From Cavia porcellus (lineage: Eukaryota > Chordata > Mammalia > Rodentia > Caviidae), in assembly GCF_034190915.1 (NCBI RefSeq), contig NW_026947492.1:14328001-14392000 (forward strand): a stretch of DNA of 64,000 nucleotides, read 5' to 3'. Made by a program: the position numbers and the translations under genes. Position 1 is the stretch's first letter; each line of letters begins with the position of its first letter. The notes under the pieces were generated by a model. The model was not told the DNA's origin and did no database searches. It saw only the letters and a program-made list of their open reading frames with translations. This document shows, in pieces, positions 32,941 to 44,954 of this stretch.

Positions 32941-33087
32941 CAGGATATCTGCTAAGAGATCTTCCAAATTCCTCTCCTACTTTTCCCATAATGCATTTTC
33001 CTTTTGGATTATTCAGGATATCTGCTAAGAGATCTTCCAAATTCCTCTCCTACTCTTCCCATAATGCATTTTGCTATTGGATTATTC
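32941..33087 (+). repeat. 73-bp tandem duplication
   Basis: Unit 1 (32941-33013) and unit 2 (33014-33086) both start caggatatctgctaagagat and differ at about three positions. A local recent duplication of an otherwise single-copy stretch. Confidence 0.95.
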
Positions 33088-33237
33088 CCTGCCCTATGGT
33101 CCACTGCTCCATCAATTTTAAGGCTGCACACACTTCTATCCGCCCACCGCAGTCTCTGGTTCTCTTGAAGTCTTCCATTGTTATCGTTCCAGAAGTAATT
33201 TCTTCCTCATTGATGTTACCATAACACATTATTTAGA
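33088..33237. other. Unassigned
   Basis: No feature supported. Confidence 0.4.
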
Positions 33238-33350
33238 CCAGTGCTTCTCAAACTCGAATGAGCCTATGAAAAGCAGTGAGTCCTCAGAGCTACAGTTTCA
33301 TAGCATTATCAATGCTTCAGGCTTTGGAGGACTCCAGTTTTGAACAGCAA
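33238..33350 (+). mobile_element. MER5-like hAT fragment
   Basis: Begins 'cagtgcttctcaaactcgaa', the MER5-type terminus, and ends near 'ttttgaacagcaaagtct'. Confidence 0.45.
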
Positions 33351-33477
33351 AGTCTTACACCTTTTCTTAGGACTATATTTGTATCACCTGCTAGAACAAT
33401 AACTTGAAAGAAAAGAACTGAGCTACTTTCACATGTACTGTCAGGGCACCTATTACAGAGACGTATAGCTAGTTTAT

Positions 33478-33960
33478 TCTTTTTTAAATTTTATTTTAAA
33501 GAGAATAAAATCAAACAAAACAAAACAGGATAAAGCTAATCAGAACAAACAATGAAAGCAATACAAAAAACATAATAGGAAATCAACAACGGACTACCAT
33601 AATGTCTCGTTTTCTTCAAAATAGCTGTTCATACCATCAGACATAATAAAAATTTTAAGAAGAACAAAACCTATCAAAGAAAAGAATAAAAGCATATTTT
33701 AAAGACAATAAAACCTGACAAAATAAAACAGAATAAAGCCAATTAAAACAAAACAGTGAAAGTGATATAAGATTTCAACAGGATAATAGGAAATCAGCAG
33801 TGGCTACCAAAATGCCTCTTGTTATCTTCAAAATGGTTGCCCATACCATCAGTATAATAAAATCAAATAAAACAGGACAGAATAAAGCCAATCAAAACAG
33901 AATATTGAATAAAACAAAACAGTAAGAACAGTATTAGATTTCAAAAGTCAAGACAGAAGG
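33478..33960 (-). mobile_element. Monomer-built retroposon, copy C
   Basis: Reverse-complement of the same family: 'cttcaaaatagctgttcata' (about 33615) and 'cttcaaaatggttgcccata' (about 33827) correspond to the 'gaacagctattttgaag' block. A tail-like 'ttttattttaaagagaataa' lies at the left edge (33488), and a second similar 'atattttaaagacaataaaa' lies at about 33693. The copy may therefore be two elements or an internal duplication including the tail. No TSD found. Confidence 0.7.
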
Positions 33961-34260
33961 AAATTCCCCATATTTGCTATATTGCATATTGTTATCCTCT
34001 TAGATGTTCAAACTATCAGGTTTAGGCCTGCAGGGCCAATCAAGCAATACAAGCATTAAGTTGTTTTTTTACCTCAGTTGCTATCAGCTCAGCCTGTCCT
34101 CTGAATCAGCAGGCTGTTTATGGGTTGGGGCCGGGTACTTACTTCCCAGCCCACGTGCCATTTGGCTCACTGGAAGGACGAACTGGCTTGTTTCTCCTCC
34201 CAGACCCTGCGTGGCTTCTGCTGACTTACAGGAAGTAAAAATTGACCAGCTAACTGATTC
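33961..34260. other. Unassigned
   Basis: An 86-codon open frame (34004-34264) has no recognisable domain. Confidence 0.35.
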
Positions 34261-34325
34261 TTGATGGATAGATGATAGATGAGATTAATGAGTGATAGAC
34301 GATGCTGATAGACAGAGATAGATCA
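34261..34325 (+). repeat. Degenerate (GATA)n
   Basis: Repeated gatgg/gatag/gatga units. Confidence 0.8.
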
Positions 34326-35220
34326 TTCAAGCCAATCTTCTCCTTCCTAAACAAATCTTGACTTCTCATCTGTTGATACTTATGGATCTTTATTTAAATT
34401 TTAAGCGTTAAGGGAAAATAAAATTTAATATCTCTTTCCAGCCTTTGAACCAATGTATAGCATGCTATCCAATAGCTATACAATATTATGAGCCACTCAT
34501 TAATGTTAAAATCATAACTCATTTTACTGCATTTTAAAATTTAGATTTGCTGAAACATTATTATTTTCTGTGTCTATGCAGTGTTCTTAGGAAGAAGACT
34601 GTGATAACTGAAAACAGAAAAGCATTTCTCCCAGACTCTCATCAACTTAATGGAACCATTACATTTAAAAGCTTCAGACTTTTGCTTCCCTTGCCCTCCC
34701 CCATCCCAATGTTCCAAAGGCTCCTGGGTAGCACTGCCTGGCCACAGCCTGTATCCTGTCATGTGACTGACAGCACCAGCTATCAGCACCTCAATATTGT
34801 TTTGTACTATGGAGCTCAACATGTGTTTCCCCTTTGCAAGAATTACGTCATGTCTCAGGAAATCGCTTTTCTCCAACAAAACCAGGGTATAGTCTCAGCC
34901 AAGATTCTGCAAATAAGAAACAAAGATAAACGCATCTTGGTGTGGTTGTTTAAAATAAACATGCTTGAAGCAGAGACCTTATTTCAGAGGCACAGTGAAC
35001 TCACAGATGGATCATATTCCAACTGTCTTTCACTCCATTAAGACGAACAAGACAGCAAAAAAGAGTCTGCATTGTGTCTTGTGCACTCTTCATGGAAAAT
35101 ACAATTGTTTCCTGTGCTTAGTCTCCCACTAGAAGCGACCTAGATGACAATTTGACTTTCACTTACACAAATGCTTTAACCTGTTATCAAAAGAATTGAA
35201 ACATCAAAATCCTAGGAGTT
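34326..35220. other. Unassigned; 164-codon open frame judged chance
   Basis: The longest plus-strand open frame of the area (34547-35041) has no recognised domain, no bias towards known exons and no obvious splice pair. I do not call it a gene. Confidence 0.4.
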
Positions 35221-35224
35221 GCGT

Positions 35225-35325
35225 TTCTGCTGAGCGTACAGCTCAGCAGCACAAGCACATGCCTGGCAAGCACAAGGCCCCAAGTTTGATTCCTAGTTAA
35301 AAAAGAAAAGAAAGAAAGAAAACAG
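35225..35325 (+). mobile_element. ID-type SINE, older
   Basis: 'gctgagcgtacagctcagca', 'catgcctggcaagcacaagg', 'aagtttgattcctagttaaa' followed by a GAAA-rich tail. Confidence 0.75.
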
Positions 35326-35720
35326 CTGCCTTTCTTTCATAATGGTCTTTTTCAGTTTCTCGGAGAAAAGCTTGGTTTGCCTGGCTTGAAAAAAAAAAGA
35401 ATATACAACTACTTTCCCCATTTTACACCCAAAATGCACTTGCCCTTTTTCCTTAATCTAAAATATACTTCCTACATCTTCACAATGCACCAAAAACATC
35501 AGCCTTCCCAATTCCTTTAAAGGATTAGGTTTGTGTCATATTCTATCCTCGTCACTGTGGTGTCACCCTAGATGGTAGGAGACCAGATGACAGTCAGAGA
35601 CAACATGGCTCAACAGAACCCACCGAGAACTTAGAGTTCATCTGATTAGGACGACAATCCTAATAATTCCTTAAATTTCTGTAACACCTGAATGTTTAAA
35701 ATGCTTTTCTTCTTCTTTAT
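35326..35720. other. Unassigned
   Basis: No feature supported. Confidence 0.4.
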
Positions 35721-35724
35721 TTAT

Positions 35725-36015
35725 TTCATTATTCTTTATTGACGTCACAAATACTTATTGAGTAGTTTCCATATAAGGCATTTATAAGGGGTACAATAGT
35801 GGAGAAAGATATAAATCTCTGGTTTCATTTATTCTACACCCAGTGAATGTTTACTGAGCTCTGCTGAGATTTTGGACACAATACTCATGATATATTTATA
35901 AAGTTCTATATATCTTGTCATTGTGTACATCAGAAAGCTGAGGCCCAAAAAGGTTAAGAAACTTTCTCAAGTCCAGATAGTCAACTCTAGTACAAGAGTT
36001 GTAGTACTAGATATT
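35725..36015 (-). mobile_element. MIR/L2-tail-like ancient repeat
   Basis: 'acaaatacttattgagtagt' (reversed L2/MIR tail) followed by 'cagaaagctgaggcccaaaa' and 'aggttaagaaactttctcaa' (reversed MIR core). Probably a MIR with a neighbouring L2 end. Confidence 0.55.
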
Positions 36016-36245
36016 GTGACCAATATTGACCAGAACGTAAATGGTCATAGGTTTCCCATATCAATGAAAATTAGCTTCCCAGCAAAGATAATAAATAAAT
36101 TACAATGCCTCAGAGCACTGGAAGGAAGGTTAGCCTGTAAGTCTATTTAGACCTAGGTTCCATTTTTATCATTCCCTTATCCATTGAAATAGTTAAGTTT
36201 TCTAATATGTTACTGTGAGTCCTAAAGCTCTAAGAAAATTATTTA

Positions 36246-36338
36246 AAAATATTTGCATGGGCTGGAACAAGCCCTGTCTGACAACTGCAAGGTCCTGAGT
36301 TCGATTTCTGGTAACCAAAAAAAAAAGAAAGAAATTTT
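36246..36338 (+). mobile_element. Diverged ID-type SINE
   Basis: 'atgggctggaacaagccctg', 'aactgcaaggtcctgagttc' and 'gatttctggtaaccaaaaaa'. Internal deletion relative to other copies. Imperfect flanks atttgca / attttgca. Confidence 0.65.
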
Positions 36339-36433
36339 GCAGGTACAGGAGGATGAATTAGTGCCAAGAAATCTGTCACAGATTTCACCAAAGCCTTGAT
36401 TATTACTGAGATTCTGCATGTAACTTAACTTTT

Positions 36434-36571
36434 CAAAAGGAATTTTCTCTGGGCTTTTTGTTTTGTTTTGTTTTGTTTTGTTTTGGCATCAGGGACTGAA
36501 TTTACAACCTCGAACTTGCCAAGCAGGCACTTGTGCCACTGAGCTAAATCCCTTGCCAAAAGGAATTTTCT
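36434..36571 (-). mobile_element. ID-type SINE, perfect 15-bp TSD, (TTTTG)n tail
   Basis: The TSD caaaaggaattttct is at 36434-36448 and 36557-36571. On plus the tail is (TTTTG)n (36457-36485), then the reversed body 'gggactgaatttacaacctc', 'gccaagcaggcacttgtgcc' and 'gagctaaatcccttgc'. Confidence 0.9.
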
Positions 36572-36769
36572 TTAAAAAGAAAGCAACAAAACCAAAAATC
36601 TGAAAACCGATGCACTTGAGACCACCTTCAATTCTGATGATCCGCACCTTGGTAAAGTTTTCTATATTATCAAGGGTCCGTTCTTCCTATACTTGGGATA
36701 GTCAACTTTGGACTCTGTTCTCTACCAACCACACAGTCTGGTATGGCAAGCTCTGGAAATTTGGTCTTA

Positions 36770-36925
36770 AGATGTGATAATACGAATAACATCACCTGAA
36801 GGCTTGCTGGAAACACAGAACCTTGGACCCCACTTCTACCCCTGGAACCCAAATCTGGTCTTAACCAAGATCTCCAGGTGGTCTGATGAAAGTTATAGTT
36901 TGAGAAGCACTGCTCTACGAGATTT
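36770..36925 (+). mobile_element. MER5A-type non-autonomous hAT
   Basis: 'ataacatcacctgaaggctt', 'gctggaaacacagaaccttg' and 'ggtggtctgatgaaagttat', ending 'gtttgagaagcactgctct'. Confidence 0.65.
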
Positions 36926-37880
36926 TGAAATCTTTCGGTTGATTTATATCCTTGGCTCGAACCACATTCTCCTCTCCACATCTCACAGCAGAAGAGTTAG
37001 GATGGCTGCTCACTCTTGCCCTGTGCCATCTGCATGGCTCCAAATGAAAAAGTACAATGACTTTTCCATTTTTTCCCATATTCCAGTTCACAACCTAACA
37101 AGCACCAACTACCAATTTATCTTTACAAATCTGCCCCTAGTTTCCATGACCAGTTAGAATGTTAGGGTGACTGAAAACAGCTCTTCTCCAGTAGAGCAGA
37201 GCCCTTTGATGAGATCATCTTTCCCTTCCAGTCCAATCCTAAGACTCACTAATTTTATAATACAGACATTCATAACAAAAAAAAAAAAAACCTTTCAGAT
37301 CCTTTACAAATTGCCCCAGGCTTGCCCATGTGTTATTAAAGTTGAGCTGAGTAATAAACGCTATAAATGTCCTAGGAGACAGCATTCATGCCCACTGAGC
37401 ATGACATCCCATAATAGGCCTATTTGGCTTGTTACCCTGGCGCCTTTCTCCACCCTGAACTCTGGAAATCAGAGAAAGGCAAACATCAGAATGTCAATCT
37501 AGAGGCATAGGCATGCGTATAAGATGCTTAGCTTGGAAAGTTTTCATAAGATCATATTTCTGGCCAGATTCCTTTTACTTCTGAGCTGTAGTAGGGAGGT
37601 GATTTTTTTCATTAATGTTCCTCTTCCCAGAAGGAAAACATTATCCTCCAAATAAAATTCAAGTGAACTAAATCACTTTCAACCTCAGTATCATTTCAGG
37701 CTTGGTGCCATTTGTGGATTCAAGATTGAGTCCTGTTTAATCTGCTCAAGTTCCATTCCTAAAAATACCAACGAACAAAGAAAAGATGTATCCCATCTTC
37801 AGAGGGAATCACTTTCTGTTTGAAACTGCTCTTAAAGCAGTTCAAGTTACCTGTTCCTGGAAAAGCCAAATTTAACTGTA
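36926..37880. other. Unassigned
   Basis: Open frames 36774-37157 and 37167-37502 have no recognised domain. A14 run at about 37278. Confidence 0.4.
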
Positions 37881-37884
37881 TTCA

Positions 37885-38720
37885 CTCTTTTCAACAAATA
37901 TCTATTGAGTATCTACCACATCCTGGGCACTGAGGCTACCCCTAGAGAAACAGAGACAGTTTATTTTAATCAAGAAACTCCTAGCTTACCTTTGAAGACA
38001 GAAACATAAATAGCTACTAAATCGTATAATCAATGCCCTCCTGGTGGTTCGAACAAGATAATATGAGAGTACAAACTAGTAAGCAACAAGGATCCAAATA
38101 TTGGTAAAACTCTGACCTTGCTTTCAAGGAGGTTTTAATCTAGGTGGGAGAAAAAAGTGATTCACCTTAACACTTTTAGGTCTTTTATGCTAAGAGCCAA
38201 ATGTGTAATTAGCTAAAACATACTAGGGCTAAATCTTGATGGTGAACTAGTTATAATATCTATATACTCTCGCTAGTCGGTTCATCTCCTGCGATTGTGA
38301 GCTTGTTGTGGTGAGCTGCGGGGATCAGGAAGGATAGAAGAATAAACATACTTGAGCTGGCCACAAAAAATAAATACATTAATAAAATAAAAAAGAAAGG
38401 GGATGGCTGGGCCTAGGAACAAAGGCATGCAATTAGGAAAGCACCTCGACTCCCCACCCTAGCTCAACAAAGAAGCTCTGGGTCTCCTTGGAACAGAGAT
38501 CTTATGCATAGAGAATGTTCAGGAAGAAATTTGAAAGGCAGATTGGGGGCAAAGCATGAATCTTTAAAGAGTAGGAATGTGGATTTTGCTCCATAACTAA
38601 TGAAGGATCTCATATGCCTTTTGAGCAGGTGAATGAAAGGAAATCATAGGAAAATTAAATTTAGGGTAGTTCATAGGAAGCTACCAGTGAAAGAAAAACA
38701 TTTGGAAGCAAACATTAGGT
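37885..38720 (-). mobile_element. L2 LINE, antisense, degraded
   Basis: Starts with the reversed L2 3' end 'caacaaatatctattgagta', 'tctaccacatcctgggcact'. Resumes 38510-38650 with 'tgtggattttgctccataac' and 'aaggatctcatatgcctttt'. The middle part (38170-38500) is uncertain. Confidence 0.5.
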
Positions 38721-40245
38721 ATAATCCTATGCTTGTATTTAGTGGTCATTAACATGCAGTCGTTAAAGTAAAAGGGGGAAGTGTTTATGAAAGGGATCCA
38801 GTATTACTAGTGCTGTTATTTCTGGGCTGTTCCTGGTGAGAAATGCAGGTGATGATCCTGGATTTAAACCTAAAATACTAGGTCAAGGTCTTTTTTTTCA
38901 CTTAAGATACTCAAATTCAATTAGCAAACACTATAGTAGATGCTAAGGAAGCAACAACTAGCATCTAAAAGCAAAAAGAACATTAGAACAGCACCAAGAG
39001 TGGAGAGTATTTTGTCCAACGGTCTCATTTTCCAGAGCCCAGAGGTAAAATTCAGGTACCTAATTCCAAATGAGATACACTTTCAACTCCATCGAACTCT
39101 CTTTAAAAACCCTCAACTTGCCTGTCCTCAAAAAGTTCACAACACGGAGAGCTTGCAACACCCAAACACTGTTTTCCATGCAAGGAAAGGATTTTAAAAA
39201 ATGCTCATTATACTCTGAAAATAATAAGATACCCTTTCTTTATGACTGATACCAAAAAAAAAGCCTCCACATTCAGAAGGAGTTTTCTGGCAGTTTAAGG
39301 GCCACATAATGCAAAGCCACATTTCTCCTTGAGTTTCAGCTTCTGTAGGCAAAGTGTGCCCTGGGAGATAAATGGAGGAGATGTCTCTATCCTACGAAAA
39401 TAAAACTCTCACTTGATAGGCCTAATGTTCCTGTCTAAGGCTGGTTCCAGAATAGCTAAGCCAAAAGATTTGCAATTTGGGGTCACAGCATGAATGAGTA
39501 TAGTTATTTTAAATGAGTGTAAGAATCAGTCCAATCGTTCAGGTCCCTCAATCAAATGTGGTTATGGAATCTCAAAAGATCAGTCATGTTCTCATCTGTT
39601 TCTTCCTGAAAAAATTAAATACGTTGATATTTAAGGTACAGAAGGCAACAGAACAGAACTGTTTTTCAAGGCATCTCAACTACGACTCCTTAACCCCGTT
39701 TTCTGCACCAGCTATTAGAACAGGCACAGACATGTGCAAACAAAGTGAAAGAACCTGGTCCAAAAAGATTTCTATGTTTCCAATGTTCATTGGAATATAT
39801 ATTATTTTATTTCCAATTAAATTTTCTACCAACAGATCTTTATACTTGTTTCCTCTTTCAAATACCTTCAAAGACCATCACTGATGGTCACATTTCAAAT
39901 GATTAAAATGTGTTTGTTTAATAGATATAGAATGAGTTATAAAATCATGGAATGTTATGGCTGATTGGGATGTCACAGAATTAAATCCAATCCCCTCACG
40001 AGTTGCTTAAATCCTTACTGTGCAGCTTCAACCAGTGGCAAATGCAACCTAACTTTGAGTATCACAAAGGACAGAAAAACTACTTTCGCTCATGCATTTT
40101 TATGTACTGTATTATCAGCTCAGGGAGCCAAACAGTGCTACCCGTAGCTTTATGGGTTTGCACTGCGAGATAACAGAGATAAAATCTGTTCCTCAGTGCA
40201 CATGGCATACCTGTACTAGGTACAAATATTCAAGGAAGGATATCC
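38721..40245. other. Unassigned
   Basis: No exon or clear repeat. The open frame 39513-39884 has no recognised domain. Confidence 0.4.
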
Positions 40246-40336
40246 AATGAAGGAAGAAAGGAAAGAGAGAGGGAGGAAGGGGGAGGAAAGGGGAGAAAGG
40301 GAGGAAGGGAAGAGGGGAGGCAGGGAAAGGGAGAGT
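40246..40336 (+). repeat. Polypurine tract, GGAA/GGGA-rich
   Basis: About 90 nt of almost pure purine. The K/E/R-rich frame across it is an artefact. Confidence 0.9.
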
Positions 40337-40439
40337 CCTTGCCTTGGAGACATACTTGGAATATATGCGTATATTCAGAGTGTATTCAGATGTGTAGAAA
40401 AAGACTTGCACCCCAGACTTGAGAAGCACTCAATGGATG

Positions 40440-40780
40440 TTTAAGGACAAATAAGAGTTAGCTAAAAAGAACTCATTACCCAGTGGGAAAAATTCAAGCA
40501 AAGGTATAGAAATGGAAACCAGGATGAGGGTATTTAAGGAACTACAAGTAGAGTAATATGAACGAGGACTGCTAAGCAACGGGGCTAGAGACACAGGTAA
40601 GAATCAGATGAAGAGACTTCGTATGTCACACCGAAAAGCCCTGAAGTGGCCTGAAAAAGAGAATAAATCAGATTACATTGTGTTGATCACTCGAGTAGCA
40701 GTATAGAGTATAGTAGGAAAAGCTTGACCATCTAGTAAGTTATTTCTGTAAACCAGGTAAAAAATAACAAAAACCTGAAT
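40440..40780 (-). mobile_element. L2 LINE, antisense
   Basis: 'taagaatcagatgaagagac', 'aagccctgaagtggcctgaa' and 'aaatcagattacattgtgtt' follow reversed L2 ORF order. Confidence 0.45.
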
Positions 40781-41440
40781 TCGATCTGTAGTAATATGGA
40801 TGAATTTAAGAAACATTTGTGGAGTCAAATTGATAAATGTAGAGGGCTCAGGAGAGGTGGCAGCTCAAGAGGTCCCTTGGCTTCTCGTTTGAGTAACTGT
40901 GACTCTTGGTGTTGCCAACTGATGGTAACCAAGCTGGACATGCAGGGTAAACTGAGGCTGCATCTGTTATGTCTGGTATAACATTAAGATACCATTTGGG
41001 ATGAATGGTAAGAATTGGGTCTAAGGAGTGATTTGCAATAGCTAACCGAAAGAATCGGCCTGCAGGAATAAACCCAGAGCCTACCATACTAAAATAATTA
41101 TAACCCCAAAAGTCTACAAAATCTCCAGTGCATAAAACAACCTGAGAAAGGTGAAGCATAAGAAACAGAGCCCTGAGCATGACCCTGGCGATGGTTTCCA
41201 CCAGCTCAAAGTAACCGCTGGGTTCCTCCTGGTCGTCCCTTTTCCAACCATCCCCAGACCTTTTTAGCCATTATATCTTCCAGTCTGCTTCTTGTGTATA
41301 CGTTTCATTTTGCTCACCTTCTGCCTAAAATGCCATACTGCCTTTACATTAATCCATGGGCTGACAGAGCTAAGAATATCATCTCTATTTTGAATGCCAT
41401 AAGGGGCAGAGATGGCAAACAAGGTCAACAGTTTGCATCT
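40781..41440. other. Unassigned
   Basis: A minus-strand open frame of 117 codons (40848-41201) has no recognised domain. Possibly more degraded L2 at the left edge. Confidence 0.4.
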
Positions 41441-41444
41441 TCCT

Positions 41445-41720
41445 GTTACCCTAAGTCAGATTGTTCCTAGAAAGTGCTCGCCACCGAACAGTGTATTTCC
41501 TCAGCTCCCCGGCTAATGCCCTATGAGAGGAAATGATGCGAAATAATCCGAGACTGAGATTTTTATGAAGCCGAGGTCCCCTGTGCTTTCTGTAAGTCAG
41601 ATGCATATGTTTATGAAGCCAAAGCTAATAGTGTCACTGAGCCACCAGATGGAAGCAACCCAGAGCCCTGCGTTCACGGAGAAAAACAACAGACAAGACC
41701 AGGAACTTCTGACTTGTATA
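41445..41720. promoter_or_regulatory. Candidate regulatory element with CTCF-like site
   Basis: Repeat-free stretch. ccaccagatggaagc at 41642-41656 differs from the CTCF core pattern CCASYAGRKGGCRSY at one position. 'tttatgaagcc' occurs twice (about 41560 and 41610). A regulatory role is inference. Confidence 0.35.
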
Positions 41721-42290
41721 GTTAAGTAAGCAAAAAAATAAATTCCAATCCTGTTATTCTATTGAGATCCAGTGGTCTATATTTTTACAGCAGCTATGAT
41801 CTAATATCCTGTATCTATTAAAACAGCCCAAGGAACCAGTAATTTGGAGAAAATACATCACAGCCATGTATTTACAAACTTTGATTTCCCCAATTCTCTA
41901 AATATACACTTTTTTCCTCCCAACTGCAGAACTTTTTTATATTTATTCCTATTACATTTCATCACATTGGATTTAACCCATGTCTGGCTATTTTAGCTTT
42001 GGGGTTTTGGTTTTTGTCATTCAATAAATTAACTATTCCTTTCAACTCTCCGACATCTCAAATTTGATCAATAGTTCTACTTTTGAACCATTATTAAAAA
42101 TAATTGAGAGGCTGGTCTTGGACTAACATTTCCAGACATATTCTCTTAATTGCTTTCTGTATCAACTTTCCACGGATCTTTCCCCATGTTAATGATATTT
42201 CTCCTAAATTAGGCAAGCATATATCATCCTACTGAACTCTTGCTTGAGTTTTGCAGGACTTAGAGATGAGAAGATCCAAAGAATAAAAAT
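41721..42290. other. Unassigned
   Basis: AT-rich. No feature supported. Confidence 0.4.
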
Positions 42291-42295
42291 ATAAC

Positions 42296-42880
42296 ACAAG
42301 TAAAGCCAACCTGTCCTCCTCTCTCCCAAACCCTCAGCCTAAGCTCTTTATCAGCTTCAAATAAACACTGTGGATGTACTGACATCTTCCCTGGTCTCTC
42401 TCCATTCTCATTTACTCTCACGGGTCTTTCTCTCTAAAACCTATCTTGTCACATTATTCTCCCAGTACAGATTTCCACGGACTCCTGGTTAAAGCCAAAT
42501 GCCTTCACTTGCCGTACAAAGGCCACTTAGAGGTGGACCCGGTTCCCTGGTCTCTTGTGCGTCCCACCAGCTCCATGACGCACTTCTTGTCATGTGTACC
42601 CCAGGCCCCTGCCTTGTAAACACTGTTCTTCAGCTTGAACCAGCGCTCCCCTTCCAGCCTCTCCCAGGCACAGGTGATGGCCTTTTGCTCTGTGCTCTTA
42701 TTTTTACTGTGCTCGAGTTCACTGTTCACAAGGCCACCTTCACCTCCAGCTGTGGGCAGGCTGAGCACAAGGCCAGTGCTTCCACTTCTGTTTCCCAGAT
42801 TCCCACCAAACACATCCTTCAGATTTACGCTCACTAAGTGTCTGCTAAGTATTATAACAAGTGACAAAAGGGAAACGCAA
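42296..42880 (+). mobile_element. L2 LINE ORF2 3' part
   Basis: 'actgacatcttccctggtct', 'ttaaagccaaatgccttcac', 'ttgccgtacaaaggccactt' and 'gtggacccggttccctggtc' follow the L2 order. Overlapping open frames on both strands here come from L2 and are not genes. Confidence 0.6.
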
Positions 42881-43019
42881 AAGGTGACTGAATGTAGAAG
42901 GTGGTAAAAGGCAGGGACAGAACAAAACAAAATAGAACTTTTGAACTGCCAATATTTATGCAAGGTTAGGAGGGAAATACACAAATCCATTATATTCTCC
43001 AGCTTTGCTGACACATATT

Positions 43020-43845
43020 TGATAGAAATCACACACAGTTGAGTTTTACACCATCATGTTTTAATACATGTATACATTGTGAAATGATTTCTACAATCTA
43101 ACGTATCTAGCACCTCACAACTAACCATTTATGCATACATATCTGATAAGAACTAGTATGATCAACTCTCTCAAACATACAGTACATTACTATTAACTAT
43201 AGTCCTTGCTGTACATGAGATGCCAGACTTTATCCATCTTGCAAAACCAACCACTGACCAGCATCTCCCCATGTCCTCCATTCCCAGCCCCTGGCAACCA
43301 TCCTATTCTGTTCAACTGGTTTTTTTAGACTCCAGATGTAGATAAGATCATGTCATACTGACTTTCTATGATTGACATTTGACTTAGCAGGTTCATTCAG
43401 GATGTTAGAAATGACAAAGGATTCCTTCTCTTCAAAGGCTGAATAACATTCTATATATATCACATATACTCATAGACATAGATATAGATGATATTTCTTA
43501 TGTTTTCTTCACCTGTTCATTCTTTGATGAACGTGTAAATTGTTCCCCCTCTGGACTATTCTGTGTAATAATACACTGAAATCCCAGCAGCTGATATCTC
43601 TTCAAAACATTATCTCATTTGCGTTAGATATGTACCCAGACAAGGGATTGTTGGATCGTATGGTAATCCTACTTTCCATTTTTTAGGAACTTCCATGTAA
43701 TTTCCACAATAACTGTACCAAATGACATTACTCCTAACAGTACACAAAGTATCCTATCCTAGTTATCTTGTTCCTTTTTCATAATAAGTATTCCAACAGG
43801 TACAAAGTATCTTATTAACATACATACATTATTGTTCACCCAGTT
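43020..43845 (-). mobile_element. L1M 3' region, antisense
   Basis: 'cattgtgaaatgatttctac', 'gtatctagcacctcacaact', 'cccctggcaaccatcctatt', 'tcttcaaaggctgaataaca' and 'gggattgttggatcgtatgg' are classic antisense L1MA/L1MB 3' blocks. Confidence 0.8.
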
Positions 43846-44605
43846 TACACCTGACTTTAAGAACCAACAGCTTTTTTCTTCCCAGAATGCTTAAGAGTAA
43901 CGACACAAATCCAGAGCATTATCTTTACCTCACTGATACGTATAAAAGATTTTTAAACTCTTTTTATATCTAATTATAATATACTTAACAAATGTGAAGC
44001 TGCCTTAACATTTAAACCCTTACTTACAACTGGTCAGATCAAGTTATCATTCTTGGTTGTTGGGTCTTTGTCTTAGCCAAATAACAAAAATTTAATAAAA
44101 ATGTCCCATTCCTACCAATAAATTAAGAAGAATAAATCCAATAATTAGTGTGGGAGTACAAAGCAGGGTTGACTTCATTACATAATAGTTTCCAAAGGGA
44201 ACTGGCTCTTCTCCTTTGAATCTTGATTAAAGGTGTGCATAGGAAGGATATTCTGCTCAATCTCCTTAGGGATTTTTTCCATGATGTGGTTTCCCTTGAG
44301 TAGCTGGTATGATTAACTGGGCTGGTTTCTTTCATAATTGTCCTGAAGCCCTTTGTATTTTCAAACTGCTTTGCAATTGTTTTTTTTTTTTTTTTTTTAA
44401 GGATTTACTTAAAAAAACGATCCCATTTGGTAATGCAAAAAGACAAAAACAGCTCAAGAAGGTTACTGGCAAAGCCAAGATAAAACAATAGAAAGTCTTT
44501 CATTTTTTTAAAAGTGTCTACAATGCTGTTTTTAAAATATTTGCATTGCTAAAATTTAAACATGTCCACAAGAACAGAACACTTGGCTTTCTTTCTCAGA
44601 GGTAG
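43846..44605. other. Unassigned; T19 run
   Basis: Homopolymer T run at 44380-44398. A short open frame (44309-44491) is chance. Confidence 0.4.
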
Positions 44606-44609
44606 AACA

Positions 44610-44770
44610 GTATTGTCAGATAAAATACAGGGTGTCCAGTCAAAGCTGAATTTCAGGTAACAATGAACTTTTTTAGGATAGTCCTAGAAGTTCTAATACT
44701 AGGATTTCTGTACCTAGTTCTAATACTAGGATTTCAGATAAACCCAGGAGCCCTAATTTAAGAAGACAGT
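44610..44770. mobile_element. Ancient MER-type DNA repeat with internal duplication
   Basis: 'taaaatacagggtgtccagt' and 'aagctgaatttcaggtaaca' match a common short mammalian palindromic DNA repeat. The unit agttctaatactaggatttc is duplicated at 44689 and 44716 (27-bp period). Confidence 0.5.
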
Positions 44771-44954
44771 ATCATTCACCCCGGAGCTAAATAAACTTGA
44801 GCCAAGAACTCAATGTCTAGGTTGAAATATCTTGATGTCTGAAAATAAAATACGTGGTACCCAAAATGGAAGTGACGTCTGTTGTTAACCTGGCTGTACC
44901 ACAGTCCCTTTTGATTGTCCAAGATTTACCTGGACGTCAACTTTGGTGTCATGC

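Noticed and set aside
34547..35041. 164-codon plus-strand open frame
   Set aside because: No recognisable domain, splice context or codon signal. Length is within chance expectation for 64 kb.
42505..43032. 175-codon minus-strand open frame
   Set aside because: Lies across antisense L2 and the start of an L1M fragment and reads no known protein.
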